35,341 nt of DNA from an uncultured Lachnospiraceae bacterium (GTDB lineage Bacteria > Bacillota > Clostridia > Lachnospirales > Lachnospiraceae). Shown here piece by piece: positions 1-8,467 of the stretch. Position 1 is the stretch's first letter, and the number at the start of each line of letters is the position of its first letter. A program made the position numbers and the translations under genes. The stretch is from NCBI GenBank assembly GCA_934376945.1, contig CAKRPI010000009.1:1-35341 (forward strand), in the 5' to 3' direction. The notes below the pieces were generated by a model, which made no database searches, was not told where the DNA came from, and saw only the letters and a program-made list of their open reading frames with translations.

Positions 1-646
1 ACATCTTTTTCATGTACATAATTTTGCAGCATATCAGAAAAAACAGACATAGGTAATAAATCCTTTCGCAGTATCAATTTATAGAACAAAGTATAACATA
101 GTTTCGACAATAAGAACACAGAAATTTCACAAAAGCAGAAAAAGATTGTCCACAAATCGTGCCCCATCTTGTAGTTCGACAAAAAAATATATAAAATTTA
201 TCAGTAAATGTTTTTTAATTTTGTATAAAAGAATGAAAATAAGAAGAAAAAATGTGCAGTTAAAATAAAAATAATCAAGTTGAGTAGACAAAATAACCGC
301 ATAAGTATTGTGTGTATTTGCTTTAAGACAATAATGTCAGTGGTTGCAGAGACATTAGTCTACTGTAAGCGTATTACTGCATGTAAATCTGGTTGTGAAG
401 ATGACGCTTATCGGAGTGAAGTGGGGTATCACGCCAAATTTTGCGGGGAAAACAGAAGAAATGGAGCAGACAGAAGAGAATATTTAAACAAGTGAAATAA
501 AACAGGCAAGGCAGCCGTGAGAAAAATCGGAAGATTGAAACACTGGAGTCTTGCCTGTTGTAGGGTAAAGGGAGTTTATATTTTTTTTCGTTTCTTTTAT
601 AAAAATTTATTATTTCTGGAAATCTTAATGACGGGCGGGATAGAAA
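1..646. other. AT-rich intergenic leader without a convincing gene
   Basis: This stretch is strongly AT-rich. The only + strand reading frame of any length (280-495) begins at TTG with no ribosome binding site and has a Cys/Arg-rich composition unlike its neighbours. I see no tRNA, no T-tract terminator and no convincing -35/-10 pair. Its one clear structure is the inverted repeat at 501-510/550-559. The promoter of the downstream kinase locus probably lies here or further upstream. Confidence 0.6.
501..559 (+). promoter_or_regulatory. long-range inverted repeat in the leader of the kinase locus
   Basis: AACAGGCAAG (501-510) is the exact reverse complement of CTTGCCTGTT (550-559). This gives a 10-bp perfect stem enclosing about 39 nt, and the inside can be extended by a G-T and a C-G pair. 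No T-run follows directly (the next one is about 20 nt away), so it is not a standard terminator. It lies about 90 nt upstream of the first kinase start. It could be a structured 5' UTR element or a protein-binding repeat. No known riboswitch consensus is recognised. Confidence 0.4.
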
Positions 647-1807
647 ATGGACGTAGAAAAACTGGATATAGAAAAAATATGTATTGCCTGTATGAATGAA
701 AAAAGCAGTGAGGCGGATAGATGTCCGCATTGTGGCTTTCAGGTATCATCGTATGTTCCGAAAGTGCATCAGCTGGCTCCGTTTGAGATTCTGAATGGGC
801 GCTATCTGCTCGGAAAGGCACTTGGAGAGGGAGGATTTGGAATTACCTATATAGGGTTGGATCTTCAGGAAGGAAAAAGAGTTGCGATAAAGGAGCTGTA
901 TGTCACAGGACTTTTGAAGCGTGAAAATACACGGACGGTGCTGGTTTCCAATACTGTGGATGCGCGGGAATATTATCGGGAATGCAGGGCAAAATTTGAG
1001 CAGGAAGCACGTCTGATGCAGAGACTGAAAGACAGAGGTGGTATTGCGGAAATATATGATTATTTCGAGGAAAATAATACTGCTTATATTGTGATGGAAT
1101 ATTTGGATGGCTGCGATTTGCTGGCATATCTTCAGAAACACGGTGGAAAAATTTCCATGAAAGAGGCTTTTGAGCTTTTGCGTCCGGTTATGAAAATTGT
1201 GGTGGAAATGCATGCGAAGGGTGTGTACCACAGGGACATTAGTCCGGATAACATACGATGTATGGAAAATGGGACAATGAAGCTGATGGATCTTGGGGGA
1301 GCAAAGAATAATTATTCAGATAAGACTCTGAGCAAGGTGATTCTGGTCAAGCACGGATATGCACCTCCGGAGCAGTATGCAAGTGGATTCAAGATCGGTC
1401 CGTGGATGGATGTATATGCAATGAGTGCTACATTCTACCGCTGTGTTACCGGAAGGGTGGCAGAGGATGCCATGGAGCGTGTAAAGGAAGATAAACTGAT
1501 TCCACCGTCGAAACTGAACGCGGATATTTCAAAGGAGGCAGAGGCAGTTCTGAAGAAGGGAATGGCACTGCAGTGTGAAAATCGGTATTTGGATATGAAG
1601 GAACTGTACTATGCATTGAAAGAAGCGGTTTACGGGAAAAAGCTACCAGAACCAGGACCAAAACCAGGACCGAAACCTGGTCCGATCCCAAAGATTGATC
1701 CGAATCCGGAAAAAAAGGACAAAACAATACTGATTGTGTTGATTACGCTTTGGGTAGTTGTAGTAGTGATAATTATTTATCTGCTCATTCGGTTTATAGG
1801 GGGCTAA
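647..1807 (+). CDS. zinc-ribbon Ser/Thr protein kinase with C-terminal membrane anchor
   Basis: A 386-aa Hanks-type kinase. Residues 12-29 form a four-Cys zinc ribbon (CIAC...CPHC). The kinase domain spans about 53-325: Gly loop GEGGFGITY (60-68), ATP Lys82 in VAIKE, catalytic HRDISPDN with Asp197, metal Asp215 in a DLGG variant of DFG, and PPEQY in place of APE. A Pro-Gly-Pro/Lys linker (about 330-356) leads to one hydrophobic helix (about 359-383) with almost nothing after it. Unlike the four later kinases it therefore has no extracellular sensor and looks tail-anchored. The start has a GGGCGGG ribosome binding site 7 nt upstream. It is the most divergent kinase of the cluster and heads the run of same-strand genes, 150 bp before a PP2C phosphatase. 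It probably phosphorylates cytosolic or membrane-proximal targets read by the FHA proteins downstream; that target is inference. Confidence 0.93.
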   Translation: MDVEKLDIEKICIACMNEKSSEADRCPHCGFQVSSYVPKVHQLAPFEILNGRYLLGKALGEGGFGITYIGLDLQEGKRVAIKELYVTGLLKRENTRTVLVSNTVDAREYYRECRAKFEQEARLMQRLKDRGGIAEIYDYFEENNTAYIVMEYLDGCDLLAYLQKHGGKISMKEAFELLRPVMKIVVEMHAKGVYHRDISPDNIRCMENGTMKLMDLGGAKNNYSDKTLSKVILVKHGYAPPEQYASGFKIGPWMDVYAMSATFYRCVTGRVAEDAMERVKEDKLIPPSKLNADISKEAEAVLKKGMALQCENRYLDMKELYYALKEAVYGKKLPEPGPKPGPKPGPIPKIDPNPEKKDKTILIVLITLWVVVVVIIIYLLIRFIGG

Positions 1808-1957
1808 TTGAAGAAAAATGAAACTTTATGATTTTAAGCGTGTCGAGTATGAAGCAGTGAATGCAACAGTGAATAAAACGGGGCGCAGATATCCGCTTTG
1901 ATTTGGGACAAATTTTAAATAACTACATTTATTAAAGCAGGAAGAAAAGAGGAGAAA

Positions 1958-2704
1958 ATGATTCAGGTAGCAGGATATTCAATCATAGGAGATCGCGATT
2001 CCCAGCAGGATTCCATGCGGTACGAACAAAAAAACGGCGTACTTCTGGCATCTGTCTGTGATGGAATGGGAGGTATGCAGGGCGGTGAGCTTGCAAGCCG
2101 TCAGGCGATCGAAACAATCTTTCGAGAGGCTATGTATCTGCCGTCAGAAAGAGGAATTCCGGACTGGCTGCGAAATACATTTATAAAGGCAGATGCAGAT
2201 GTGTGCAGGCTGACCGGGCCAGGCGGAGAATATTTAAACTGTGGAACGACAGTAGTCAGTGCAGTGGTGGTGGAAAATCGGATTTACTGGGGATCGGTAG
2301 GAGACAGCAAGATTTACTTTTTTAATAAGGGACAGCTTCGGAGCATTACAAGAATGCATAATTACAATCTGAAGCTGGATGAAATGGTGCGAAACGGAAC
2401 AATCAGTCAGGAAGAACGGATACGGGAAAGCCATAGAGGAGAAGCGCTGATCAGCTTTCTTGGGCTTGGTGAACTTCCTCTTATTGATGTCAATATAGAA
2501 CCGCTTGTCATGGAATCAGGAGATATGCTGATCTTGTGCAGTGACGGATTGTATAAAAGTCTGGACGAACAGCAGGTGCAGGCGATCGTGGAGGAAAGCG
2601 GGGAGAATGTGCAGATTGTTTCGAAACGACTGTGCGAGGAAGCACTTCGGTTGGCCGTGAGTAAACAGGATAATACAACGGTGATCGCGATAAGCTGTCA
2701 GTGA
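1958..2704 (+). CDS. PP2C-family Ser/Thr protein phosphatase
   Basis: A 248-aa stand-alone PPM/PP2C domain, the usual length for bacterial Stp/PrpC-type enzymes, with no membrane segment. Metal-binding and catalytic motifs are visible: Asp18 (SQQDS), Asp35-Gly36 in CDGMGG, GDSKIY, CSDGLY and the C-terminal KQDNTTVI. All key aspartates are kept, so it should be an active Mn/Mg-dependent phosphatase that removes phosphate from Ser/Thr. The ATG has GAGGAG just upstream. It lies between a kinase and a pseudokinase, as expected for an enzyme reversing the kinases of this locus. A second PP2C is encoded at 5224; the two are related but not near-identical. Confidence 0.95.
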   Translation: MIQVAGYSIIGDRDSQQDSMRYEQKNGVLLASVCDGMGGMQGGELASRQAIETIFREAMYLPSERGIPDWLRNTFIKADADVCRLTGPGGEYLNCGTTVVSAVVVENRIYWGSVGDSKIYFFNKGQLRSITRMHNYNLKLDEMVRNGTISQEERIRESHRGEALISFLGLGELPLIDVNIEPLVMESGDMLILCSDGLYKSLDEQQVQAIVEESGENVQIVSKRLCEEALRLAVSKQDNTTVIAISCQ

Positions 2705-2720
2705 TAAAGGAGAGGAAAAC

Positions 2721-3725
2721 GTGAAAAAATGCATGGGCTGTATGAGAGATTACAGTGAAAACAGCAGAAATTGCCCAATCTGCGGATATTCGTCAGCACA
2801 GGCAGCGGAGTGCAGAGTGAATATGCCAGATGCGCTTGAACCAGAAACAATACTGGCGGGGCGATATATTATCGGGCGGGTACTTTCGTATAGTGATTAC
2901 GGGATTATCTATATTGCATGGGATGCACTTCTGCAAAAAAGAGTCACAGTAAAAGAATATTTCCCGGTGGATCTGGCTGAACGATCAGGAGAAGAACTGG
3001 TTTTTCAGTCGCCACAGAAACAAAGGATGTTTGAGACGGGAAAACAGTATTTTGAACTGGAAATTCGTAAACTGAATCATTGTCAGGATATTCCGGGAAT
3101 CACGGAAGTATATCGATGCATTCAGGAAAATCATACGTCCTATCTGGTGATGGAATATCTGGAAGGAATTACATTACAGGAATATCTGGAACTGTTTCCG
3201 AAATGCAGGAAATCCGTCTTTTATCTGCTTTTTCCTGAACTGATGAAAACAATGCTCGAATTGCAGAAAAGAGGAATATGTCATGGCAATCTTTTGCCAG
3301 AACATATTTATATCACGAATATTGTTACGGAAAAGCAGACGGAGGAGAGTGTAAGGAAGCTTAAGATAAAAGCAATTGGATTTTCAGAGGCGAAAAGCAG
3401 ATTTTATCGGGAAACGGGAGAGGAAAAAGAAGAATATAACAGTTCTTTTACAGCGCCGGAAGTATTGGATTCTGATAAGGTGAACGAGCAGTCAGATATG
3501 TATGCACTTGGCTGCATCGCGTTCTGGCTTCTGAGCGGAAAAGAAATTACGGAAAAAGAAAAACGGCGCGGAATAAAGCTTTCTGGAAATGCCCAAAAAT
3601 ATGAACGGATTGTACAATTAATGATAACTGCAGATCCGAAGAAAAGGCCGGAAGATCTGCAACAGTTAAAAAATATGTGCAGTAAAGAAGAACAAAGGAG
3701 GTTTTTTGCTGGTGGACAGGAATGA
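2721..3725 (+). CDS. zinc-ribbon pseudokinase (catalytic residues lost)
   Basis: A 334-aa protein with the same layout as the neighbouring kinases: N-terminal zinc ribbon (CMGC...CPIC, residues 4-21) and a kinase fold from about residue 48. The Gly loop has decayed (VLSYSDYGIIY instead of GAGGFGITY). The ATP lysine survives (Lys78, VTVKEY). HRD is replaced by His188-Gly-Asn and the DFG aspartate is absent (AIGFSEAK). APE and the following DMYALGCIAFWLLSG helix are well kept. The fold is therefore likely intact while phosphotransfer is not. There is no membrane segment. Translation starts at GTG with AAAGGAGAGG upstream, and the end overlaps the next gene by about 20 bp, suggesting coupling. 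A scaffold or allosteric role for the active kinases is inferred. Confidence 0.9.
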   Translation: MKKCMGCMRDYSENSRNCPICGYSSAQAAECRVNMPDALEPETILAGRYIIGRVLSYSDYGIIYIAWDALLQKRVTVKEYFPVDLAERSGEELVFQSPQKQRMFETGKQYFELEIRKLNHCQDIPGITEVYRCIQENHTSYLVMEYLEGITLQEYLELFPKCRKSVFYLLFPELMKTMLELQKRGICHGNLLPEHIYITNIVTEKQTEESVRKLKIKAIGFSEAKSRFYRETGEEKEEYNSSFTAPEVLDSDKVNEQSDMYALGCIAFWLLSGKEITEKEKRRGIKLSGNAQKYERIVQLMITADPKKRPEDLQQLKNMCSKEEQRRFFAGGQE

Positions 3726-5130
3726 GAAACAGAATTCATATAAAAATACAGCAAATACACGGGGAGCAGGAAAACAGATCAAAAAACTTGCCCGGACGAA
3801 TAAGATCATGGGAGGAATTATTGTTGTATTGCTGGCCATTGTGTGTGGCCTTGGAATTGGCTATAGCAGGCTGAATAAAGAATACAAAAAAACAATACAG
3901 CAGAATCAGGAAAACGAACAGAAAAACAAGGCGGTAGTTGAGAGCGAAACGATAGCATCCATGGAAACGCAGTCTGAAACGGAAAAAATCAGCGAGTCGT
4001 CAGAAGCGCAGACAGAAACAGAGGCAGCCACTGAAACGGAAAAAGGAACCGAAACAGAAAAGATAACCGAGACGGAGCCGCTTACAGAAACCGAAAGCGA
4101 AATGATAACAGAAGCGGCAGGCGGAGAGAATGATACGGAAAGTGCTTCTGAAACAGAAACAGATACGGCCGAGCAACTCACGCTTTCAAACTGGAGTAAA
4201 AAAAGCCGATCGGCAAAGAAAAAGCTGGAGGAACTGCTTCGCAGAGAAGGCATTGAGGCATATTACTGCATTGCTCCTTCTTCAGCGAAAAACAATGTCG
4301 AAATTTTAAGTCAGGAAAAGTCAGATGAAGCAGTTTTTGATGAAAATGTTTCAAATATCGATGATTTATCACAAAGAGAGAATCACCCGGAATTGAGCAG
4401 ACTGTTTGTACTGGGAGCTTTTTATCAGAATATGCAGAATACTTATGAAGATCAGTCGAATGAGAGTCTTCAGCGACTAAATAAGAAAATGATGGGTAGA
4501 GAGGAAGGTAATCCGGAGGAAGCAGAGAAGGAAGAAATTGATTTAATAGAAAAAAATAACCCGGATAATAAAACTGGAGAAACCGTCATACTTGAGTTTA
4601 TGAATACTGTGGAGGCATCGGAGAAGGAGCGTACAGAGATACAGAGTGTATCACCAGAAGAATGCATCGAATTTTTCAGAAAGTTGAAGGCTGGAACCTT
4701 AATTAAAGATGAAAAGTATCCGGAACGAGGAGAGAGGATGCAAGAAAAAATCATGCTGCCATCCGTAAATCAGAACGGGTTTTCTGATATGAATGCGATG
4801 ATAGCGCAGGCAGAACAGGATGGCAACCGGATTTCCTGGGCGGGAGAAAACAAAGACGGATATCAGTATCTTGTGATGCTCACAGAAGCCACAGGAGGCT
4901 CAGCGGAGGATGGAAGTGATGAGAGTTCTTACATTTTTTATCTGAAAACGAAAAATGAAAATGGAAATGTAAAGAAATTGCTTGAGACAGTGTATCAGTG
5001 CATGACGGAATCATCCAGATCAGAAGCAGCGGCTGTATCAGAGGAAAGTACTGGTACAGAGGCGAGCCAGGCAGGATCAGAATACGATACAGCAGAGCAG
5101 GAAACAGTTTTGTCAGAAGTGCAGCAGTAG
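3706..5130 (+). CDS. single-pass membrane protein with Thr/Glu-rich stalk and unknown extracellular domain
   Basis: A 474-aa protein, possibly 472 aa. GGAGG (3697-3701) is 4 nt before the TTG at 3706 and 10 nt before the in-frame GTG at 3712, so the second start is also plausible. A basic cytosolic N-terminus is followed by one membrane helix (about 36-56). A TETE/SETE-rich low-complexity segment (about 80-155) comes next, then a mostly charged, helical C-terminal region of no family I recognise. The Thr/Glu stalk is the same type as in the four receptor-like kinases and the VWA-FHA protein, so it likely spans the cell wall. It overlaps the pseudokinase gene, suggesting that the cytosolic pseudokinase and this membrane protein act as a pair, like a split receptor. 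That pairing is inference. Confidence 0.85.
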   Translation: MLVDRNEKQNSYKNTANTRGAGKQIKKLARTNKIMGGIIVVLLAIVCGLGIGYSRLNKEYKKTIQQNQENEQKNKAVVESETIASMETQSETEKISESSEAQTETEAATETEKGTETEKITETEPLTETESEMITEAAGGENDTESASETETDTAEQLTLSNWSKKSRSAKKKLEELLRREGIEAYYCIAPSSAKNNVEILSQEKSDEAVFDENVSNIDDLSQRENHPELSRLFVLGAFYQNMQNTYEDQSNESLQRLNKKMMGREEGNPEEAEKEEIDLIEKNNPDNKTGETVILEFMNTVEASEKERTEIQSVSPEECIEFFRKLKAGTLIKDEKYPERGERMQEKIMLPSVNQNGFSDMNAMIAQAEQDGNRISWAGENKDGYQYLVMLTEATGGSAEDGSDESSYIFYLKTKNENGNVKKLLETVYQCMTESSRSEAAAVSEESTGTEASQAGSEYDTAEQETVLSEVQQ

Positions 5131-5223
5131 GAGCAGTTTCAGAAGCGCAGATGAAAGCTTGAGAAAAAAAGATTTCACAGAAAAAGAGAAAGTGAAAAAG
5201 AACGTGCTTTGAGGTGATGAGAG

Positions 5224-5949
5224 ATGTATACATATGCAATGCGAAGCCGCCAGGGGGACAGAGAGTACAACGAAGACTTTATTCAGATGCGGGATTGCGA
5301 AGAGCGTGTCTTGTTTGCACTGGCGGATGGACTTGGCGGCTGCGGGCATGGAGAGATTGCTTCACGGACAGCGGTGAGCAGTGTGATTTCAAGATTTTCC
5401 TGGGAAAATGGCAGGGAAGGATTTCTGGAGCGGGCCTTTCAGGGAGCGCAGGATGCGGTGCTACTCAAGCAGAAGCTGGATCCGGAAACGAAGCGAATGA
5501 GCACTACCCTGGTATTGCTTCGCCTGGAAGAGGGAAAAGCACAGTGGGGACATATCGGAGATGCCAGACTGTATCTGTTTCGAAACGGACAGGTGGAAAA
5601 ACAGACGAAAGATCACAGTGTTCCGCAGATGCTGGTACAGATGGGAGAAATCAGCCCGGAGGAAATCCGGCATCACCCGGACCGCAGCCGTCTGCTTCGT
5701 GTGATCGGGCATCCATGGGAGGAGATCCCATATGAGATATCTGATGAGCAGGAATTACAAAAAGGAGATACCTGGCTGCTGTGCAGTGATGGATTCTGGG
5801 AATATATTACAGAAGATGAGATGTGCATGACACTTCAAGGTGCAAGTGATATGTCAGACTGGCTGTTACAGATGGAAAAGCTGGTAAAAATGCATGGCGC
5901 AGGGCATGACATGGATAACTATTCTGCTATTTGTGTACAGATAAAATGA
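5224..5949 (+). CDS. PP2C-family Ser/Thr protein phosphatase (second copy)
   Basis: A 241-aa stand-alone PP2C. The metal/catalytic residues are present: Asp18 (YNEDF), Asp35-Gly36 in ADGLGG, GDARLY, the LLCSDGFWEYI block, and a C-terminal MDNYSAICV in the position of the usual DNxT motif. There is no membrane segment or signal peptide. The ATG follows a GAGGTGATGAG ribosome binding site. It is followed after 16 bp by an FHA-domain gene, a pairing seen in phospho-signalling clusters such as those controlling secretion systems. It probably dephosphorylates the kinases or the FHA adaptors; having two PP2Cs for five kinases allows some specificity. Confidence 0.95.
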   Translation: MYTYAMRSRQGDREYNEDFIQMRDCEERVLFALADGLGGCGHGEIASRTAVSSVISRFSWENGREGFLERAFQGAQDAVLLKQKLDPETKRMSTTLVLLRLEEGKAQWGHIGDARLYLFRNGQVEKQTKDHSVPQMLVQMGEISPEEIRHHPDRSRLLRVIGHPWEEIPYEISDEQELQKGDTWLLCSDGFWEYITEDEMCMTLQGASDMSDWLLQMEKLVKMHGAGHDMDNYSAICVQIK

Positions 5950-5965
5950 AGCAGGGGGAGTACAG

Positions 5966-6601
5966 ATGATAGTGAAATGTACAAACGGCCATTACTATGA
6001 TACGAATAAATCAAAGGAATGCCCGTACTGTATAAAAAAAGAAAGAGAACGTTCGGAGCGAATCAGCGAGCTTGGCAATCTTCCGTCGTTCGATGTGAGC
6101 TTTGGAACGGTAAACGAAGGCGTTACCGTAGCCATGACGCCGGGAGAAACTGGTGAAGTAGAGATCGGAGGCTACGGGCAGAACCATTTACAGGGAATGC
6201 GTGCGCCGGGCGATTCGGTGACCGTTGGTATTTTCAGCAAATCGACAGGAACGTCGTACATTACAGGATGGCTTGTGTGCGTGGACGGGCCGGAAAAAGG
6301 ACGGGACTATCGTATTTATCATGGAATGAACTGGATTGGAAAAAGTCCGGATATGGATATCACGATACATGGAGATCAGATGATTCAAAATGAAAAGCAT
6401 TGTGCCATCGTATATGACGGAAAAGGAAATAAATTTTTTCTGGCTGAAGGAAACGGCAGCCTGACTTACTTAAACGGCAGTATCCTGAACGGCAGTGCGG
6501 AATTGAAGCTTGGCGATGAAATCACGATAGGAAACTGTAAATTCGAATTTGTACCGTTTTGCAGAGAGGGACATGTATGGAACGCAGAAGAGAAAGCATA
6601 A
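5966..6601 (+). CDS. zinc-ribbon protein with degenerate FHA domain
   Basis: A 211-aa cytosolic protein. The N-terminus has a small metal-binding motif (CTNGHYYD...CPYC, Cys5 to Cys22) and a polar linker containing Thr86 in TVGIF. An FHA-like domain follows at about 100-205. The FHA phosphothreonine pocket is eroded: the usual GR is GK (WIGKS) and the SxxH signature reads QNEKH. It is a clear paralogue of the intact FHA protein at 10140, which shares the CxNGHxYD opening and the ending FVPFC. It may be a phosphorylation substrate rather than a reader. A GGGGGAG ribosome binding site precedes the ATG. The end overlaps the VWA-FHA gene by 25 bp, implying translational coupling. Confidence 0.88.
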   Translation: MIVKCTNGHYYDTNKSKECPYCIKKERERSERISELGNLPSFDVSFGTVNEGVTVAMTPGETGEVEIGGYGQNHLQGMRAPGDSVTVGIFSKSTGTSYITGWLVCVDGPEKGRDYRIYHGMNWIGKSPDMDITIHGDQMIQNEKHCAIVYDGKGNKFFLAEGNGSLTYLNGSILNGSAELKLGDEITIGNCKFEFVPFCREGHVWNAEEKA

Positions 6602-8457
6602 AAGAAAAGGCAGGGCATGGGTTTGGAAGGATCATTTTGCTGCTGTGTGTATTGGTAAGTCTGTTTGGAATTTCAGTACAGGCAGCAGAGGATCACAAAA
6701 TCGAGCAGGTCTACATCAATATGCCGGATGTAATTGCTTATTACCGGGCACCGGATAACAGTGGAGAAATCGAGGGATATCTCGGAGGCGAAAAGCTGCA
6801 TCTTCAGGAGCTGAAAAAATTTTCAGAGACAGACGAGAGTGCAGAGTATTATATCCTTCTCGATATTTCTGCATCGATTCGAAAAAGCCGTTTTGAGGAA
6901 ATACGGAGTGCGTTGACTGAATTCCTGCAAAACATGCGTGGCGATGACAGCATGGTATTGATTACATTTGGCGATGCAGTGCAGAACGTATTAAATGGTA
7001 CAGAAACGAGAGATGCGGCAGCAACCACAATCAGTCAGCTTGAGAATAATAATCAGAATACGCTGCTGTTTGAAGCGATTGATGCAGCGGCAGAACAGAT
7101 TGTAAAAGCCGGAGACAGCACAGAAAAAAGAAGAGTCATGGTCGTGATATCTGACGGAAAAGACTGTGCGGATGATACGAGAAGTATTGAGAGTGTCGGC
7201 AGCGGGCTGACAGCAAAAGGAATCCCTCTTTATACAATAGCGGTAGAGAATAATGAGGGAGACAGCGAAACGGAGATCAGCAATTATCAGGGAAAATTCG
7301 GAGCGTTGTCCCGCAACACAGGCGGAATTCCATGGACGGTTGGAGAGGATCGGAGTGTACTGGACGGTCTGAATCAGATTCAGGAGACTTTGTTTAACAG
7401 CTTTCGTGGAGAGTTTCAGGCAGAGAGCAACAAAGTCAGCAACAAAAAAGAAGACTTTGTACTGAAATTTGTGAATGAAAACAATCGTACTGAGACATGT
7501 TCTGTGCTTGTGAGCAGAGGTCAGGAAGATCACAATCTTCCGAAGGTGACGTCAGTAACGGTGAGCAGTACGAATTCGATTGATGTTGTTTATTCAGAAA
7601 AAGTGTTAAATGCGGCTGATACAGGGAACTATCGATTGAGCAGAGACGGAAAAGCAATTCCGGTCAGTCAGGTAGCAGTATCGCAGGAAAGTCCATACAC
7701 TTATACCCTGGTGTTTGAAAATGATTTTCTGACCGGAGAATATCAGCTGAAGATCAGCGGAGTCACGGATGATTCGAATGAGCAGAATGCGCTGGCGAAT
7801 CCGGAGAAAAATTTCCATATTGATGGAATTACAGAGACAGAAACTCAGAAGATGACGGAAAAGCAAACGGAAAAGCAAACCGAAAAACAAACACAGAAAG
7901 TGACGGAAAACCAGACAGAGAGTGAGACAGAAGCAGAGGAGAAAAGCTTTGCAGATCAGCTGCTGGATCACTGGTACATTATTGTGATCGCGGTAGTATT
8001 TTTGATTGCTCTTATTGCAATCATTGTGGTGTTGGTGAAAAAGAGCAAAAAACCAGAAGAACCGATGTATGAACCATCAGAACGAATTTCAGAAGTCGAT
8101 ATGGATCTAAGACCGGCAAACAGCAAACATCATGTGAAGGTGAATCCGATGCTTCCAAGTAAAAAGATCATCATGTGGATCAGCAATGGAATGGACGCAC
8201 CGAAGGAGATGGAAGTTACCATTAACGGAAGCTGTATTGTAGGACGTTCCGGTCAGTGTGATGTCTGCTGTGATGATCCGATGATGTCAAGACAGCATTT
8301 TGCGCTTGAAGTGGAAGGCGATAATGTATTTATCACCGACCTGCAGACGCGAAACGGAACCAGTGTAAATGGCGTGTCAGTCAGGGAAAAACACCGACTG
8401 GAGTCAAGAGACGAGATAGCGGCAGGAAATTTGAAATTCCGGGTGGAATGGAGATGA
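6577..8457 (+). CDS. secreted-VWA / transmembrane / cytosolic-FHA protein
   Basis: A 626-aa protein when started at ATG 6577, which has AGAGGG 6 nt upstream. An upstream in-frame TTG at 6559 would put extra residues before the signal. Order: signal peptide (about 1-36, ending VQA), von Willebrand A domain (about 90-270) with an intact MIDAS motif DISAS (from Asp96) and a VISDGKD strand, and a bacterial Ig-like domain (about 305-395). A Thr/Glu/Lys-rich stalk (TEKQTEKQ) is followed by a membrane helix (about 449-471) and a C-terminal canonical FHA domain (GRS, SRQH, NGTSVNG). An extracellular metal-dependent adhesion module is thus joined to an intracellular phosphothreonine reader. This suggests a membrane hub recruiting phosphorylated proteins to an envelope complex. 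The topology (VWA out, FHA in) follows from the single TM after a signal peptide. Confidence 0.93.
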   Translation: MERRRESIKEKAGHGFGRIILLLCVLVSLFGISVQAAEDHKIEQVYINMPDVIAYYRAPDNSGEIEGYLGGEKLHLQELKKFSETDESAEYYILLDISASIRKSRFEEIRSALTEFLQNMRGDDSMVLITFGDAVQNVLNGTETRDAAATTISQLENNNQNTLLFEAIDAAAEQIVKAGDSTEKRRVMVVISDGKDCADDTRSIESVGSGLTAKGIPLYTIAVENNEGDSETEISNYQGKFGALSRNTGGIPWTVGEDRSVLDGLNQIQETLFNSFRGEFQAESNKVSNKKEDFVLKFVNENNRTETCSVLVSRGQEDHNLPKVTSVTVSSTNSIDVVYSEKVLNAADTGNYRLSRDGKAIPVSQVAVSQESPYTYTLVFENDFLTGEYQLKISGVTDDSNEQNALANPEKNFHIDGITETETQKMTEKQTEKQTEKQTQKVTENQTESETEAEEKSFADQLLDHWYIIVIAVVFLIALIAIIVVLVKKSKKPEEPMYEPSERISEVDMDLRPANSKHHVKVNPMLPSKKIIMWISNGMDAPKEMEVTINGSCIVGRSGQCDVCCDDPMMSRQHFALEVEGDNVFITDLQTRNGTSVNGVSVREKHRLESRDEIAAGNLKFRVEWR

Positions 8458-8467
8458 GGGAGTGCCT

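Noticed and set aside
280..495. 71-codon + strand frame before the first kinase
   Set aside because: TTG start, no ribosome binding site, composition unlike neighbouring proteins, no recognisable motif.
1818..1901. 27-codon frame (MKLYDFKRVEYEA...) between the first kinase and PP2C
   Set aside because: Too short, no clear ribosome binding site, no family. It could be a leader peptide but there is no support beyond the frame.
5214..5735. 173-codon frame overlapping the second PP2C gene
   Set aside because: Shadow frame; the PP2C frame has all catalytic motifs and a good ribosome binding site.
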